Positions 44,179 to 52,839 of a DNA stretch of 64,000 nucleotides are shown here, in pieces. A model generated the notes under the pieces. The model saw only the letters and a program-made list of their open reading frames with translations, did no database searches and was not told the DNA's origin. Origin of the DNA: Defluviimonas aquaemixtae (lineage in GTDB: Bacteria; Pseudomonadota; Alphaproteobacteria; Rhodobacterales; Rhodobacteraceae). The stretch is from NCBI RefSeq assembly GCF_900302475.1, contig NZ_OMOQ01000001.1:1302001-1366000 (forward strand). Reading direction: 5' to 3'. The stretch's first letter is position 1, and each line of letters begins with the position of its first letter. The position numbers and the translations under genes were made by a program.

Positions 44179-45344
44179 TGAGCTGCCTCCTGCAAGGTGC
44201 CCATATATTTGACGGAACGAGTATCTGTCCGGGCTCACTCCTGATCGGCGGGGGCCGCATACTTGCGCGGCTGCCCGCAGACGCTAAGGCCGAGGCGGAA
44301 CCGATCACGCTCGACGGCGGCATCCTCGCGCCGGGTTTCGTCGATCTGCAACTCAATGGCGGCGGCGGTGTCATGCTCGGCGACGACCCGAGCGAAGAGA
44401 CCGTCGAGCGCATCGCGCGCGCCCATGCGCGGCTTGGTGCGACGACGATCCTGCCGACGCTGATCACCGACACGCCTGACAAGACCCGCGCCGCTGTCGA
44501 AGCGGTCGAACGCGCCATTGCTCGCAACGTGCCCGGCGTCGCCGGATTGCACCTTGAAGGGCCGCATCTCAGCCTTGCGCGAAAGGGGGCGCACGATCCC
44601 GCGCTGATCCGGGCCATGACGGAGGACGATCTGGCCTTTCTGACCGAGGCCGCACGCCGGCTTCCGCGGCTTCTTGTCACGCTCGCGCCGGAAAGCGTCA
44701 CGGGCGCGCAGATCGCGGCGCTATCAGCCGCTGGCGTGATTGTCTCGCTCGGGCATACGGATGCCGGATTCGCGGCCTGCCGCGCAGCGTTCGAGGCGGG
44801 CGCACGCGTCGCCACGCATCTCTTCAACGCGATGAGCGGGCTCGATCACCGCGAACCGGGCCTTGTCGGCGCGGTCCTGGCCGGAGGGCGCATCAGCGCG
44901 GGACTGATCGCTGACGGGATTCATGTGCATCCGGACGCACTGACCGTGGCGCTCCGGGCCAAGGCGGGGCCGGGCGAGATCTTCCTTGTCACGGACGCTA
45001 TGGCGACGGCGGGCTCAAACATCGCGTCGTTCACCCTGAACGGCCGCGAGATCCGACGGAGCGATGGAAGGCTCACGCTTGCCGACGGCACACTGGCCGG
45101 AGCCGACCTGGACATGGCGGGCGCTCTGCGCGTTCTCAGGAGTATCGGCTGGCCGCTCGTGCGCAGCCTTTCCATGGCAACGTCGATCCCGGCGCGCGTG
45201 CTTGGGCTGTCGGATCGCGCGGGACACCTCGCGGAAGGATGCGTGGCCGATATCGTTCATCTCGACGACGATCTCTGTCTGAATGCGATCTGGCAGCGGG
45301 GGGAGCGGATCGAGCCGTTCCGGACGGATGCAATAGTCCGATAA
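44178..45344 (+). CDS. nagA: N-acetylglucosamine-6-phosphate deacetylase
   Basis: A 388-residue amidohydrolase that makes GlcN-6-P. Metal and substrate motifs: GFVDLQLNGGGGVML, the metal-ligand Glu in LHLEGPHLS, GHTDAGFAACRAAF, THLFNAMSGLDHREPG, and the catalytic Asp in FLVTDAMATAG. The start codon overlaps the upstream stop (TGATG). It is the last gene of the plus-strand arm. No clear terminator follows in the 135 bp before rpe. Confidence 0.94.
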   Translation: MSCLLQGAHIFDGTSICPGSLLIGGGRILARLPADAKAEAEPITLDGGILAPGFVDLQLNGGGGVMLGDDPSEETVERIARAHARLGATTILPTLITDTPDKTRAAVEAVERAIARNVPGVAGLHLEGPHLSLARKGAHDPALIRAMTEDDLAFLTEAARRLPRLLVTLAPESVTGAQIAALSAAGVIVSLGHTDAGFAACRAAFEAGARVATHLFNAMSGLDHREPGLVGAVLAGGRISAGLIADGIHVHPDALTVALRAKAGPGEIFLVTDAMATAGSNIASFTLNGREIRRSDGRLTLADGTLAGADLDMAGALRVLRSIGWPLVRSLSMATSIPARVLGLSDRAGHLAEGCVADIVHLDDDLCLNAIWQRGERIEPFRTDAIVR

Positions 45345-45479
45345 GCAGAATTATGTAAAGTGAAGAGACGCGGACATACCGCTAAAACTCGCATATGCGC
45401 ATTCTGACGCAACAACGCCTGTAGACCTGCCCCCCGTCAAGCCGTTACACGGATGCCGATAGCCAACCGGAGCCAGTCA

Positions 45480-46172
45480 ATGCCCACGCAATCTGCCATC
45501 AAGATCGCCCCGTCCATCCTGTCGGCCGATTTCGCCGATTTCGGGCGCGAGATCCAGGCCATAGAAGCGCAAGGCGCCGATTGGGTCCATGTGGATGTGA
45601 TGGATGGCCACTTCGTGCCGAACCTGACATTTGGCCCACAGCTCTGCAAGGCGATCCGGCGGCACATCAAGACGGTCATGGACGTACATCTCATGATTTC
45701 GCCGGTCGACACTTATATCGAGGCCTTTGCAGAGGCCGGTGCCGATATCATTACCGCGCATGCCGAAGCTGGACCGCACATGCACCGCACGCTGCAAGCC
45801 ATTCGCGCGACGGGGAAAAAAGCCGGTCTTGCGCTCAATCCCGGGACGCCTGCGGAGGCTGCGGCGCCGCTCCTTGATCTCGTCGACCTGATCTGCGTGA
45901 TGACCGTGAATCCTGGTTTTGGTGGCCAGAAATTTCTTCATTCCCAGATAGATAAGGTCCGTTCCTTGCGCGCGATGATAGGCGGCCGACCGATCCATAT
46001 CGAGATCGATGGCGGCATCACGCCAGAGACAGCACCGCTCGTCACGGCGGCCGGAGCAGACGTGCTTGTTGCAGGCTCCAGCGTATTTTCCGGCGGGTCG
46101 GTCGAAAGGCCCGAGATCTACGGGCGGAACATCCGCGCGATCCGCGCCGCCGTCGAAACCGTTGCCGTCTGA
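45480..46172 (+). CDS. rpe: Ribulose-phosphate 3-epimerase
   Basis: A 230-residue TIM-barrel metalloenzyme of the pentose phosphate and Calvin cycles. Intact motifs: KIAPSILSADFADFGREI, VDVMDGHFVPNLTFGP, DVHLMI, VMTVNPGFGGQKF and IEIDGGI...GADVLVAGSSVFSG. No cbb genes are adjacent, so the general pentose phosphate role is more likely. The ATG at 45480 (MPTQSAIKIAPS) is chosen with CGGAGCC upstream; an upstream in-frame ATG at 45453 adds nine unconserved residues. Confidence 0.94.
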   Translation: MPTQSAIKIAPSILSADFADFGREIQAIEAQGADWVHVDVMDGHFVPNLTFGPQLCKAIRRHIKTVMDVHLMISPVDTYIEAFAEAGADIITAHAEAGPHMHRTLQAIRATGKKAGLALNPGTPAEAAAPLLDLVDLICVMTVNPGFGGQKFLHSQIDKVRSLRAMIGGRPIHIEIDGGITPETAPLVTAAGADVLVAGSSVFSGGSVERPEIYGRNIRAIRAAVETVAV

Positions 46173-46183
46173 GGAGGAAGACC

Positions 46184-46738
46184 ATGGCCGTATCCCCGCC
46201 CGTCTGTGACTTCGGCTGGAAGGCCGTCGATTTCACGCTGCCCGGAACCGACGGCCGCGACTGGGCGCTCGCCGATGTCGCGGGCCCGAACGGCACGCTG
46301 ATCATGTTCATCTGCAATCACTGCCCCTATGTGAAATCCGTCGTCGACCGGATCGTTCACGAGGCGAAGGCGCTGCAGGATATGGGCGTCGGCGTTGCCG
46401 CGATCTGCGCCAACGACGCGGTCCGTTACTCCGAGGACAGCTTCGACAACATGAAGGTCTTCGCGGAGCGGCACGGCTTCTCCTTCCCATATCTCCACGA
46501 TGAGAGCCAGGAGGTCGCGCGAGCCTACGACGCCATCTGCACGCCGGACTTCTTCGGCTTCAACGCCAAGGGCGAGCTTCAATATCGCGGACGTCTCGAC
46601 GCCTCGGGCCGGCAGGCCGCAGGTCCGGATGTGCGGCGCGAGCTATTCGAGGCGATGAAGCTTGTCGCCGAAACGGGGCTGGGACCGGCCGAGCAGGTGC
46701 CGTCGATGGGCTGCTCAATCAAGTGGAAGGCTGCCTGA
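46184..46738 (+). CDS. Thioredoxin-fold (AhpC/TSA-redoxin-like) protein
   Basis: A 184-residue cytosolic protein of the redoxin superfamily. The active-site region is MFICNHCPYVKSVVDRI, with one resolvable cysteine in the NHCPYVK motif common to this uncharacterised thioredoxin group, and PDFFGFNAKGELQYRGRLDASGR as the cis-Pro and dimer region. Another cysteine pair lies near the end (SMGCSIKW). It follows rpe by 11 bp behind a GGAGGAAG site and may be co-transcribed. The reaction is unknown; a peroxidase or thiol reductase role is plausible. Confidence 0.85.
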   Translation: MAVSPPVCDFGWKAVDFTLPGTDGRDWALADVAGPNGTLIMFICNHCPYVKSVVDRIVHEAKALQDMGVGVAAICANDAVRYSEDSFDNMKVFAERHGFSFPYLHDESQEVARAYDAICTPDFFGFNAKGELQYRGRLDASGRQAAGPDVRRELFEAMKLVAETGLGPAEQVPSMGCSIKWKAA

Positions 46739-47098
46739 CCCCCCTGCCCCCTCACGGCGTCGTCGAAAGCGGCACTGAAGATCGCAGCTCGTGACGCCGT
46801 CGGCAGGTTCGGATGAGACCTCATCCTATGGTGCCGCTGCGTTCGCGCCTATCGCGGCGCTGGCACGACGGTGCGACACTGTCCCCTCTTGCCTCCGGCC
46901 TCGGCCCTTGCTTATCAGGATGTCAGCAACGGGAAGACCTCTCGACAGAGGAGGCCCGTCATGGCACAAGTGAGTTGGGGATGGTGCTATGATATCGCTG
47001 TCACGAAAGGGCATAGCCCTTGCCGCTTGGCCGGCAAGGGCCTACAGGCAACGGCGGTGTGCGCCCGGCATCCTGCGTCTTGGCGTGGGAGTGTTCGC
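46739..47098. other. Leader and intergenic region upstream of the LuxR-type gene
   Basis: 360 bp with no supported gene. Short frames lack recognisable sequence. The distal part contains a strong hairpin (47016-47041) and is probably the 5' leader of the luxR-type gene. No clear promoter consensus could be placed with confidence. Confidence 0.5.
47016..47041 (+). promoter_or_regulatory. Perfect ten-bp hairpin in the luxR-type leader
   Basis: GCCCTTGCCG and CGGCAAGGGC form a perfect stem with a six-base loop, 57 bases upstream of the ATG. No U-run follows, so it is not a simple terminator. It could control mRNA stability or small-RNA binding. Confidence 0.45.
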
Positions 47099-47878
47099 AT
47101 GAGCGCATCCAGACAGGCCGGCGAAAACCTCATCAGCCATCTCGAGCTTGTGATCGAGGCCATGAGCATCGAAGAGCTCTGGTCGCTGCACTTGAAAAAG
47201 ATGGCGTCCTACGGATTTGACCGCCTTCTCTACGGCTTCACGCGGTTCCGGACGCCGAATTCGTTCGGCAGTGCCGACGACCTGCTCGTTCTATCCAATC
47301 ACGAAGAGAAATATCTCGACGAATTCGTGAAAAGCGGCATCTACAATCATGCGCCTATGGTCAAGTGGGCGGCCGTCAATGAAGGCGCCTGTTCCTGGCG
47401 GCTGATCGAAGATGTGCTGGCCACCGGCACCGTGACCGCGACCGAGCGGCGGATAATCGAGATGAATCACCGCTACAACATCCGTGCAGGCTATTCGATC
47501 AGCTTTCGCGACGTGTCCGTGCGCGCGAAGGGCGCGATCGGGCTGTGCGCGCAAAAGGACATGCGGCAGCACGAAGTCGACTCGATGTGGGACGACAAGG
47601 GACGCGAGATCACGGTGATCAACAACGTCACCCATCTCAAGATAACGTCAATGCCCTTCGCGTCGGCACGCCGGTCGCTGACACCGCGTCAGCGAGAGGC
47701 GCTCGAATGGGTCGGCGACGGCAAGACGATGCAGGACATTGCCACCATCATGGGGCTGACGCCGGCAACGGTCGAGAAGCATCTCCGGCTCGCGCGCGAG
47801 GCGCTGGATGTGGAGACGACAGCGCAGGCAGTGCTGAAGGCATCCTTCCAGAACCAGATCTTCGTGGTTCCTGGTTAA
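47099..47878 (+). CDS. LuxR-family regulator with autoinducer-binding-like domain (solo)
   Basis: A 259-residue regulator: N-terminal autoinducer-binding-like domain (about 20-170) and C-terminal LuxR helix-turn-helix (SLTPRQREALEWVGDGKTMQDIATIMGLTPATVEKHLRLAREAL). No luxI synthase gene is in the window, so it is a solo. In the ligand pocket the block usually reading DPVV appears as APMVKWA, so the acyl-homoserine-lactone-contacting Asp seems to be Ala. It may therefore sense another ligand or none. The ATG at 47099 is chosen because the family sequence begins there. It is followed by a 757-bp region with two structured repeats. Confidence 0.88.
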   Translation: MSASRQAGENLISHLELVIEAMSIEELWSLHLKKMASYGFDRLLYGFTRFRTPNSFGSADDLLVLSNHEEKYLDEFVKSGIYNHAPMVKWAAVNEGACSWRLIEDVLATGTVTATERRIIEMNHRYNIRAGYSISFRDVSVRAKGAIGLCAQKDMRQHEVDSMWDDKGREITVINNVTHLKITSMPFASARRSLTPRQREALEWVGDGKTMQDIATIMGLTPATVEKHLRLAREALDVETTAQAVLKASFQNQIFVVPG

Positions 47879-47898
47879 AGTCCGATTCGCGACGATTC

Positions 47899-47915
47899 GT
47901 TTACGCTAGGTAAAC
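47899..47915. promoter_or_regulatory. Dyad just after the luxR-type gene, possible operator
   Basis: GTTTAC-GCTAG-GTAAAC is a perfect six-base inverted repeat with a five-base centre, 21 bp past the stop codon and about 130 bp before the first structured element. A second dyad, AATCG-TTA-CGATT, is at 47971-47983. Neither has a U-tract, so operators are more likely than terminators. The binding protein is unknown. Confidence 0.35.
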
Positions 47916-48041
47916 AATGTGTCCCTTATCAGAGTGTAATTCGGCAACTTTGTTCGCAATTTCAGCCTTAAATCGTTACGATTCAACCGGGTAAGGATTC
48001 CCATACTTCCCTTCCCTTGCGTAAAGCTGCAATATGCACTG

Positions 48042-48257
48042 GTTCCGTGAGTGGTGGCATTGGCCAGGAACAGCGCCCCGGACTAGCCCGTAATTTGCGG
48101 GGGAATGGGGGGCCCGGGAAACCGGACGCTGGGCCTGTTGGGTGAATAGTCCGCCTGGCAGGTCTAGCACCAGAGACGCGCCCTGTCCTCATCCCCAACA
48201 GGTGCTGGCGCGACATAGGGCGGTACGGTCCACGAGATCGTGCCGCCCTTATCTTTT
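48042..48257 (+). ncRNA. Structured RNA candidate 1 (conserved 87-bp core plus terminator)
   Basis: The core at 48042-48128 is about 90% identical by hand alignment to 48355-48444. It folds as GTTCC...GGAAC with an almost invariant loop, CCCG...CGGG with a variable loop, and CCGG-GAAA-CCGG with a GNRA-type tetraloop. A long stem CCTGTTGGG (48134-48142) with CCCAACAGG (48194-48202) follows. A strong terminator closes the unit: ten-bp stem 48218-48227/48239-48248 (one T-G pair), 11-base loop, then TTATCTTTT. No coding frame is shared by the copies with conserved start and stop. Transcription is inferred. Confidence 0.45.
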
Positions 48258-48354
48258 GTCCGCACTCTCACACCGCCGGTCCGGCCGGCGGCTTATATGG
48301 CTCCCTCCTGATTTCGATCAATCGCGCCAGAGGCGAATCGATCTTACATGAGGC

Positions 48355-48568
48355 GTTCCATGAGTGGTGGCATTGGCCAGGAACGGCGCCCCGGACCAGC
48401 CCGACGAATTGCGGGGGAATGGGGGGCTCCGGGAAAACCGGACGGCGGGCGTGCCGAAACATTGCCTTCGGCGAGCCCGCAACATGGCGCGGTAAGACTT
48501 GTCCCTCAGGGGACGACGCGCAGCTTCAGGGGCGGCGCGCATCGTTGCAGAGCGCGCCGCCCCTTTCT
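48355..48568 (+). ncRNA. Structured RNA candidate 2 (paralogue of candidate 1)
   Basis: This unit repeats the core of candidate 1 (48355-48444) with the same three hairpins; differences fall in loops or linkers. Its own middle part differs: GCGGGC...GCCCGC enclosing GCCGAA...TTCGGC (about 48446-48480), then GTCCC-TCAG-GGGAC (48501-48514). It ends in a twelve-bp terminator stem (48529-48540/48552-48563) with an 11-base loop and TTTCTG. Same orientation and similar length to unit 1 suggest tandem duplicated small-RNA genes. Confidence 0.45.
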
Positions 48569-48584
48569 GACCGAAGCCCGAACG

Positions 48585-48612
48585 AAAAAGGGGGCCGGTC
48601 TAGCCGGCCCCC
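48585..48612 (-). terminator. Intrinsic terminator of the rpsB-tsf operon
   Basis: On the minus strand a perfect nine-bp stem (GGGGGCCGG/CCGGCCCCC, loop CTAGA) is followed by five T residues, 24 bases past the tsf stop codon. It is a textbook Rho-independent terminator for tsf and meets the opposing unit-2 terminator almost back to back. Confidence 0.85.
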
Positions 48613-48635
48613 TCGCACGGTAACTTCCAAACCGG

Positions 48636-49511
48636 TCAGGCGCCGCGTGTCTTCGCGACCTCGGCGGCGAAATCTTCCTTCTCTTTCTCGATCCCCTCGC
48701 CCACGGCCATACGGGCGAAACCGGTGATCTCGACGCCCGCGTCCTTGGCGGCCTGCGCCACGGTGACATCGGGGTTGATCACGAATTTCTGGCCGAGAAG
48801 CGTGATCTCTTCGAAGAACTTCGCCATGCGCCCGACGATCATCTTCTCGATGACCGCCTCGGGCTTGCCCGACTCGCGCGCCTGCTCGGTCAGCACGGAC
48901 TTCTCACGCTCGACGAGCGCAGGGTCGAGGTCCTTTTCGCTGAGCGAGGCCGGCGAAGTGGCGGCGACATGCATCGCGATCTGCTTGCCGATGCCGTTGT
49001 CAGCGCCCTTGAGGCCCACGAGCACGCCGATCTTGCCCAGTCCGGGGGCAGCAGCATTGTGCACGTAGGAAACGACCGAGTCGCCCTCGACCGCCACCAT
49101 GCGGCGCAGCGTCATGTTCTCGCCAATCTTGGCGATCGCGGCGGTCAGCGCCTCGTCCACGGTCTTGCCGTCGACCGTTGTCGATTTCAACGCCTCGATA
49201 TCCGACACGCCGAGCGCGGCTTCGGTTATCGACGCCACCATCGACTGGAACTCCGCGTTCTTCGCGACGAAGTCGGTTTCCGAGTTGACCTCGACGGCCA
49301 CGCCTTTTCCGCCCTTGACGGCAACGCCGACGAGGCCCTCGGCTGCGACGCGGCCCGATTTCTTCGCTGCCTTGGCGAGGCCCTTCGTGCGCAGCCAGTC
49401 CTGCGCCGCCTCCATATCGCCGTTCGTTTCGGTCAGCGCCTTCTTGGCGTCCATCATCCCTGCGCCGGTCGACTCGCGCAGCTCTTTCACCATTTGTGCG
49501 GTGATCGCCAT
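48636..49511 (-). CDS. tsf: Elongation factor Ts
   Basis: A 291-residue guanine-nucleotide exchange factor for EF-Tu. It starts with [44 protein letters not shown] (UBA-like domain) and has the core motif [13 protein letters not shown]. The C-terminal dimer-like repeats are of normal length. It has AAGGAG upstream and lies about 110 bp after rpsB, in the universal rpsB-tsf order. A strong terminator follows. Confidence 0.97.
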   Translation of the reverse strand: MAITAQMVKELRESTGAGMMDAKKALTETNGDMEAAQDWLRTKGLAKAAKKSGRVAAEGLVGVAVKGGKGVAVEVNSETDFVAKNAEFQSMVASITEAALGVSDIEALKSTTVDGKTVDEALTAAIAKIGENMTLRRMVAVEGDSVVSYVHNAAAPGLGKIGVLVGLKGADNGIGKQIAMHVAATSPASLSEKDLDPALVEREKSVLTEQARESGKPEAVIEKMIVGRMAKFFEEITLLGQKFVINPDVTVAQAAKDAGVEITGFARMAVGEGIEKEKEDFAAEVAKTRGA

Positions 49512-49621
49512 GTCTGGCTCTCCTTCGAAAATGTCCAACTGGGTCGGGCGGGGATTAGCCCCGCCAGATGAGTGTCCTGAGACAGCGGGGCCGGGCAAGT
49601 ACCCGTTACCCGCTGAACCGG

Positions 49622-50455
49622 TCAGGCGCTTTCCGCTTTTTCGGCAGCCGGGGCTTCCTCGGCAGCTGGGGCCTCGTCGGCGGCCTCTTCCGCTGGAGCC
49701 TCGTCGGTGGCCGCCTCCTCCTCGGGCGACTCGTCGAGCGCGCCGATGTCGATGCCGGCGGCACCCATCTGAGCCGACATGCCCTCAAGCGCAGCGCGGC
49801 TCACGAGATCGCAGTACAGCGCGATCGCGCGCGCAGCGTCGTCGTTGCCCGGAATGATGTAGTCCACACCGTCGGGCGAGCAGTTGGTGTCGACGACCGC
49901 GACGACCGGAATGCCGAGCTTCTTGGCTTCGGCGATGGCGAGGTCTTCCTTGTTCACGTCGATGACGAACAGCAGATCGGGCACGCCGCCCATTTCCCGG
50001 ATACCCCCGAGCGAGGCCTGAAGCTTGGCCTGCTCGCGCTCCATGCCGAGCCGTTCCTTCTTGGTCAGGCCCTCTGCGCCCGAGCCCAGGACCTCGTCGA
50101 TGTTCTTCAGCCGGCTGATCGACTGCGAAACGGTCTTCCAGTTCGTCAGCGTGCCGCCGAGCCAGCGGTGGTTCATGTAGTATTGCGCGCACTTTTCGGC
50201 GGCGTCCGCGATCGGCTTCTGCGCCTGACGCTTGGTGCCGACGAAAAGGATGCGGCCGTTCTTGGCCACGGTCTCGCGGATCACATTCAGCGCGGCGTCG
50301 AGCATCGGCACCGTCTGCGTCAGGTCGATGATGTGGATGCCGTTGCGGTCGCCGTAGATGTACTCGCCCATCCGCGGATTCCAGCGCTGGGTCTGGTGGC
50401 CGTAGTGAACGCCAGCTTCCAATAGCTGACGCATGGAGAATTCAGGGAGCGCCAT
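49622..50455 (-). CDS. rpsB: 30S ribosomal protein S2
   Basis: A 277-residue ribosomal protein: [46 protein letters not shown], and [15 protein letters not shown] are family signatures. The C-terminal 45 residues form an acidic, Ala/Glu-rich tail ([17 protein letters not shown]), common in Rhodobacteraceae S2. The ATG at 50455 (MALPEF) with AAAGGAAA upstream is preferred over the ATG six bases earlier. Confidence 0.97.
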   Translation of the reverse strand: MALPEFSMRQLLEAGVHYGHQTQRWNPRMGEYIYGDRNGIHIIDLTQTVPMLDAALNVIRETVAKNGRILFVGTKRQAQKPIADAAEKCAQYYMNHRWLGGTLTNWKTVSQSISRLKNIDEVLGSGAEGLTKKERLGMEREQAKLQASLGGIREMGGVPDLLFVIDVNKEDLAIAEAKKLGIPVVAVVDTNCSPDGVDYIIPGNDDAARAIALYCDLVSRAALEGMSAQMGAAGIDIGALDESPEEEAATDEAPAEEAADEAPAAEEAPAAEKAESA

Positions 50456-50607
50456 GTCCATTTCCTTTCCGGTTTGCGCCTCGGCGAAGCTATTCAGGGA
50501 TTTCTCCCAACCGGCGGACCGAACGGGGATGTCTCCCCCGAAGGCCCAAGCCTCGCCTGTGAAGTGGCGCGCGTATAGAATGGATTTGCCGCGCGCGCAA
50601 GCCCCGC

Positions 50608-50667
50608 AGCGCGCCTCCGGCGGAGGATACTTGGGCTGTGAAGGAGCCGCGGGGGGTTCCCCGAATC
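50608..50667 (-). repeat. GC-rich hairpins downstream of the DUF2461 gene
   Basis: The region after the DUF2461 stop codon contains CGGGGAACCCCCCG-type and CCTCCGGCGGAGG hairpins next to an AAGTATCC motif (minus-strand reading). It resembles the degenerate end of the hairpin repeats seen at 24.8 and 59.3 kb and probably serves as a terminator. Confidence 0.35.
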
Positions 50668-51348
50668 TCAGAGCGCGTGAAGCCAGCCGACTAGCGGCAT
50701 GAGCGCACGGGTCCGGTCGAGCACCTCGTCGACCGCTTTTTCGGTGCCGATCCAGTCGGGCATGATGCGCCCCTCCATCGTCCGCGCGACGATGCCCTTG
50801 TAACGCAGGAGATAGTCCCAGTCGGGCGCGGAGTCGTAACCCTTCGGCAGCCGCTTCAGGTGCGGCTCATCGAGATGGCATCCAACCCGCGCGGCCTCTT
50901 CCAGTGCGGCAATTAACGCGGAGCGGTCCTTCGAGTTATTAAGCCGTTTTCGATAGCGTTCAAGCACCGGCCCGTCGAAGGCCCAGCGGCCCGCGCCATA
51001 GCCGACGCCGTCGGGGGTAAGCACGACATGCACCCCAGCGCTCTTGTTGAGATGTTCACCTGGCGAAAAGATCATATGCAGCCAGGGCTCGTAGGGCGAC
51101 TTGTCGGCCGAGAAGCGAACGTCGCGGTTGATGCGGCGGAGCGAGCCGTTGATCTTGGGCTCGGCCTTCATCGCCGGCTCCAACGCCGCCATGCCAGGCG
51201 CGATCGCTTCGATGAACGCGAGCGCCGGCGCCTTCCAGTGCGCCTCGTAGCGGTCGCGATTGGCCTCGAACCAGCTGCGCCTGTTGTTGTCCTTCAACTC
51301 GTCGAGGAAGCGGAAGGTTTCTTCGGAAAACCCGGCAAAGTCATGCAT
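50668..51348 (-). CDS. DUF2461 family protein
   Basis: A 226-residue soluble protein that fits the DUF2461/TIGR02453 family: [28 protein letters not shown], the block [18 protein letters not shown], and [18 protein letters not shown]. The function of the family is unknown and I see no catalytic motif. It is monocistronic, 65 bp from the GNAT gene upstream. Confidence 0.88.
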   Translation of the reverse strand: MHDFAGFSEETFRFLDELKDNNRRSWFEANRDRYEAHWKAPALAFIEAIAPGMAALEPAMKAEPKINGSLRRINRDVRFSADKSPYEPWLHMIFSPGEHLNKSAGVHVVLTPDGVGYGAGRWAFDGPVLERYRKRLNNSKDRSALIAALEEAARVGCHLDEPHLKRLPKGYDSAPDWDYLLRYKGIVARTMEGRIMPDWIGTEKAVDEVLDRTRALMPLVGWLHAL

Positions 51349-51412
51349 GTTTGGCTCCGTTGCGTGTCGCGGCAGGTCACGACGGGCACTATAGCAGCCG
51401 AAGACCGGGGCG

Positions 51413-52009
51413 CTATGCGCCGCGCAGCCGGTCGGCGTCCTTTACCATCAAGAACCATTCCGTGCCCGGATTCTCCCAACCGTCCTTGGCCATTGACCGC
51501 CGGGCGGCCACGCGGTAGCCCGCGCGCTCGTAGAGCCGACGCGCGCCCGCATTGGCGTCCGATACAATGAGGCTCATGCCCTGCGGCCCCGCCTGGTGTT
51601 CGGCGAAGGCCAGTAGCCTGCTGCCGATGCCACGGCCCTGAAACTCGGGTCGTGTGGCGAGCACGTTGACATAGAAGGTTCCTGGCGCGGAGTTCTCCAA
51701 CTCCTGAAGCGGAACGAACATACGGGGCAGATCCGGTGCGATCGGCTCAGGCACGTCGGGCTGGACATAGCCGACCAGGCCGCCGGCGCCCTGATCCTTT
51801 TCCTCGGCGATCCAGGCATTCCGCCAGCTGAAGGCGCCTTCGTCGCGTGCGGCCCGGGCGCGGCCGGTCGTCCACGGATCGCCGCCCGGAGGGGTCATCG
51901 AGTGCCAGACGTAAAACGGCAGCCCCTCGCCCGCGAGATTCACAAGCTCGGCGATCAGGGCGGCGTCGCCGCGCTTCGCGGGACGGATCGTGATGTCGGT
52001 CGCGGTCAT
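51413..52009 (-). CDS. GNAT-family N-acetyltransferase
   Basis: A 198-residue acyltransferase. It begins TDITIRPAKRGDAALIAELVNLAGEGLP and carries the acetyl-CoA motif A as VNVLATRPEFQGRGIGSRLLAFAEHQA, followed by motif B NAGARRLYERAGYRVAARRSM. The acceptor substrate is unknown. It resembles the group in which the first helix reads ...AGEGLPFYVWHSM, often annotated as ribosomal-protein-type GNATs. No operon partner is evident. Confidence 0.88.
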   Translation of the reverse strand: MTATDITIRPAKRGDAALIAELVNLAGEGLPFYVWHSMTPPGGDPWTTGRARAARDEGAFSWRNAWIAEEKDQGAGGLVGYVQPDVPEPIAPDLPRMFVPLQELENSAPGTFYVNVLATRPEFQGRGIGSRLLAFAEHQAGPQGMSLIVSDANAGARRLYERAGYRVAARRSMAKDGWENPGTEWFLMVKDADRLRGA

Positions 52010-52105
52010 GTCGGTTTGTCCTTCGCAGTCATCCTACCACCTTGCCGGAGGAAAAAAGAGGGCGGCTCACCGGCCGCCCCCCCTTCACCTGAGTGGGTCT
52101 CCAGT

Positions 52106-52690
52106 TCAGCCTCGATCTTCGAACACCGGGCCGGTGTATACACCCGCCTTCCTGACCTCGTCGTCGATGGTGAACTGCAGGCGCACGCCCATGCCTTCGC
52201 TCATGCCCAGCATGACTTGGCGCAGCGGTTCCTCGATCCCGGCATAATCCCCGGTGCCTCCGGTGATCGCGCGCAGAACAGGAACGCCCTCATCGACGAG
52301 TTCGGGTCCCTGCGAGATGAGAAGGTCGCCGTCCTCGAACTGGAATATCTGACGGGTGATCACCACGGGGCCGGTCGTGGTGTGCATGCCGTCGCCGACG
52401 AAATAGCCATCGCAGGTCCAGGTGCCGATCACCTTGTCGGGCCAGACCGGGCTTCCGTCCGGGTTGACGCCCTCGACACCGCCGTCGAGCGTGCCGGCCG
52501 GGTAGATGTAGCCCTGCGTGACGAAGGCGTTGCCGAAAGCGGGCAATCCGTCATCGAAGACCGGCTGGGCCGCAAAGATGAAGCGGGTATGATCCTCGGC
52601 GACGTCGAAGGCTTCGAGCGCCGGGTCAGCGAAGGCCGGAAGCGCCATCAGCGTGGCGAGAGCAGTTCCGTAGAATGCGGACTTGAGCAT
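52106..52690 (-). CDS. Secreted protein with allene-oxide-cyclase-like barrel pattern
   Basis: A 194-residue exported protein with a signal peptide (MLKSAFYGTALATLMALPAFA, cut before DPALE). The mature part contains alternating strand-like segments and GTWTCDGYFVGDG, a hydrophobic strand ITRQIFQFEDGDLLISQG, and TGGTGDYAGIEEPLRQVM. The GGTGDYAG turn is typical of allene oxide cyclase/dirigent-like barrels found in secreted bacterial proteins of unknown role. A second protein with a similar turn is at 57655-58137. Confidence 0.7.
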   Translation of the reverse strand: MLKSAFYGTALATLMALPAFADPALEAFDVAEDHTRFIFAAQPVFDDGLPAFGNAFVTQGYIYPAGTLDGGVEGVNPDGSPVWPDKVIGTWTCDGYFVGDGMHTTTGPVVITRQIFQFEDGDLLISQGPELVDEGVPVLRAITGGTGDYAGIEEPLRQVMLGMSEGMGVRLQFTIDDEVRKAGVYTGPVFEDRG

Positions 52691-52839
52691 GGTTCTCTCC
52701 TTTGGATTCTCGTCCAATGGGGCGCGTTCATCTGTTCGGCGGGCGCCCCGGCGCCGCCGTCGTCCGGGCGGCGAATGCGCCGCCCAAATGGTTAGTGGGT
52801 GATGTCAGCGGGTGGAGGTCAGCGCCGCCACCCCCTGCA

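Noticed and set aside
46962..46980. TGGCAC followed by TTGGGG, resembling a sigma-54 promoter
   Set aside because: The -12 GC dinucleotide is missing at the required spacing.
48042..48128. Possible cobalamin or other known riboswitch in the repeated core
   Set aside because: The B12-box and other known aptamer consensus segments are not present on either strand, and no gene lies downstream in the right orientation.
35176..51405. A 15-base identical string (ATAGCAGCCGAAGAC) at 35176-35190 and 51391-51405
   Set aside because: In 64 kb a few exact 15-base matches are expected by chance, and no flanking similarity extends the match.
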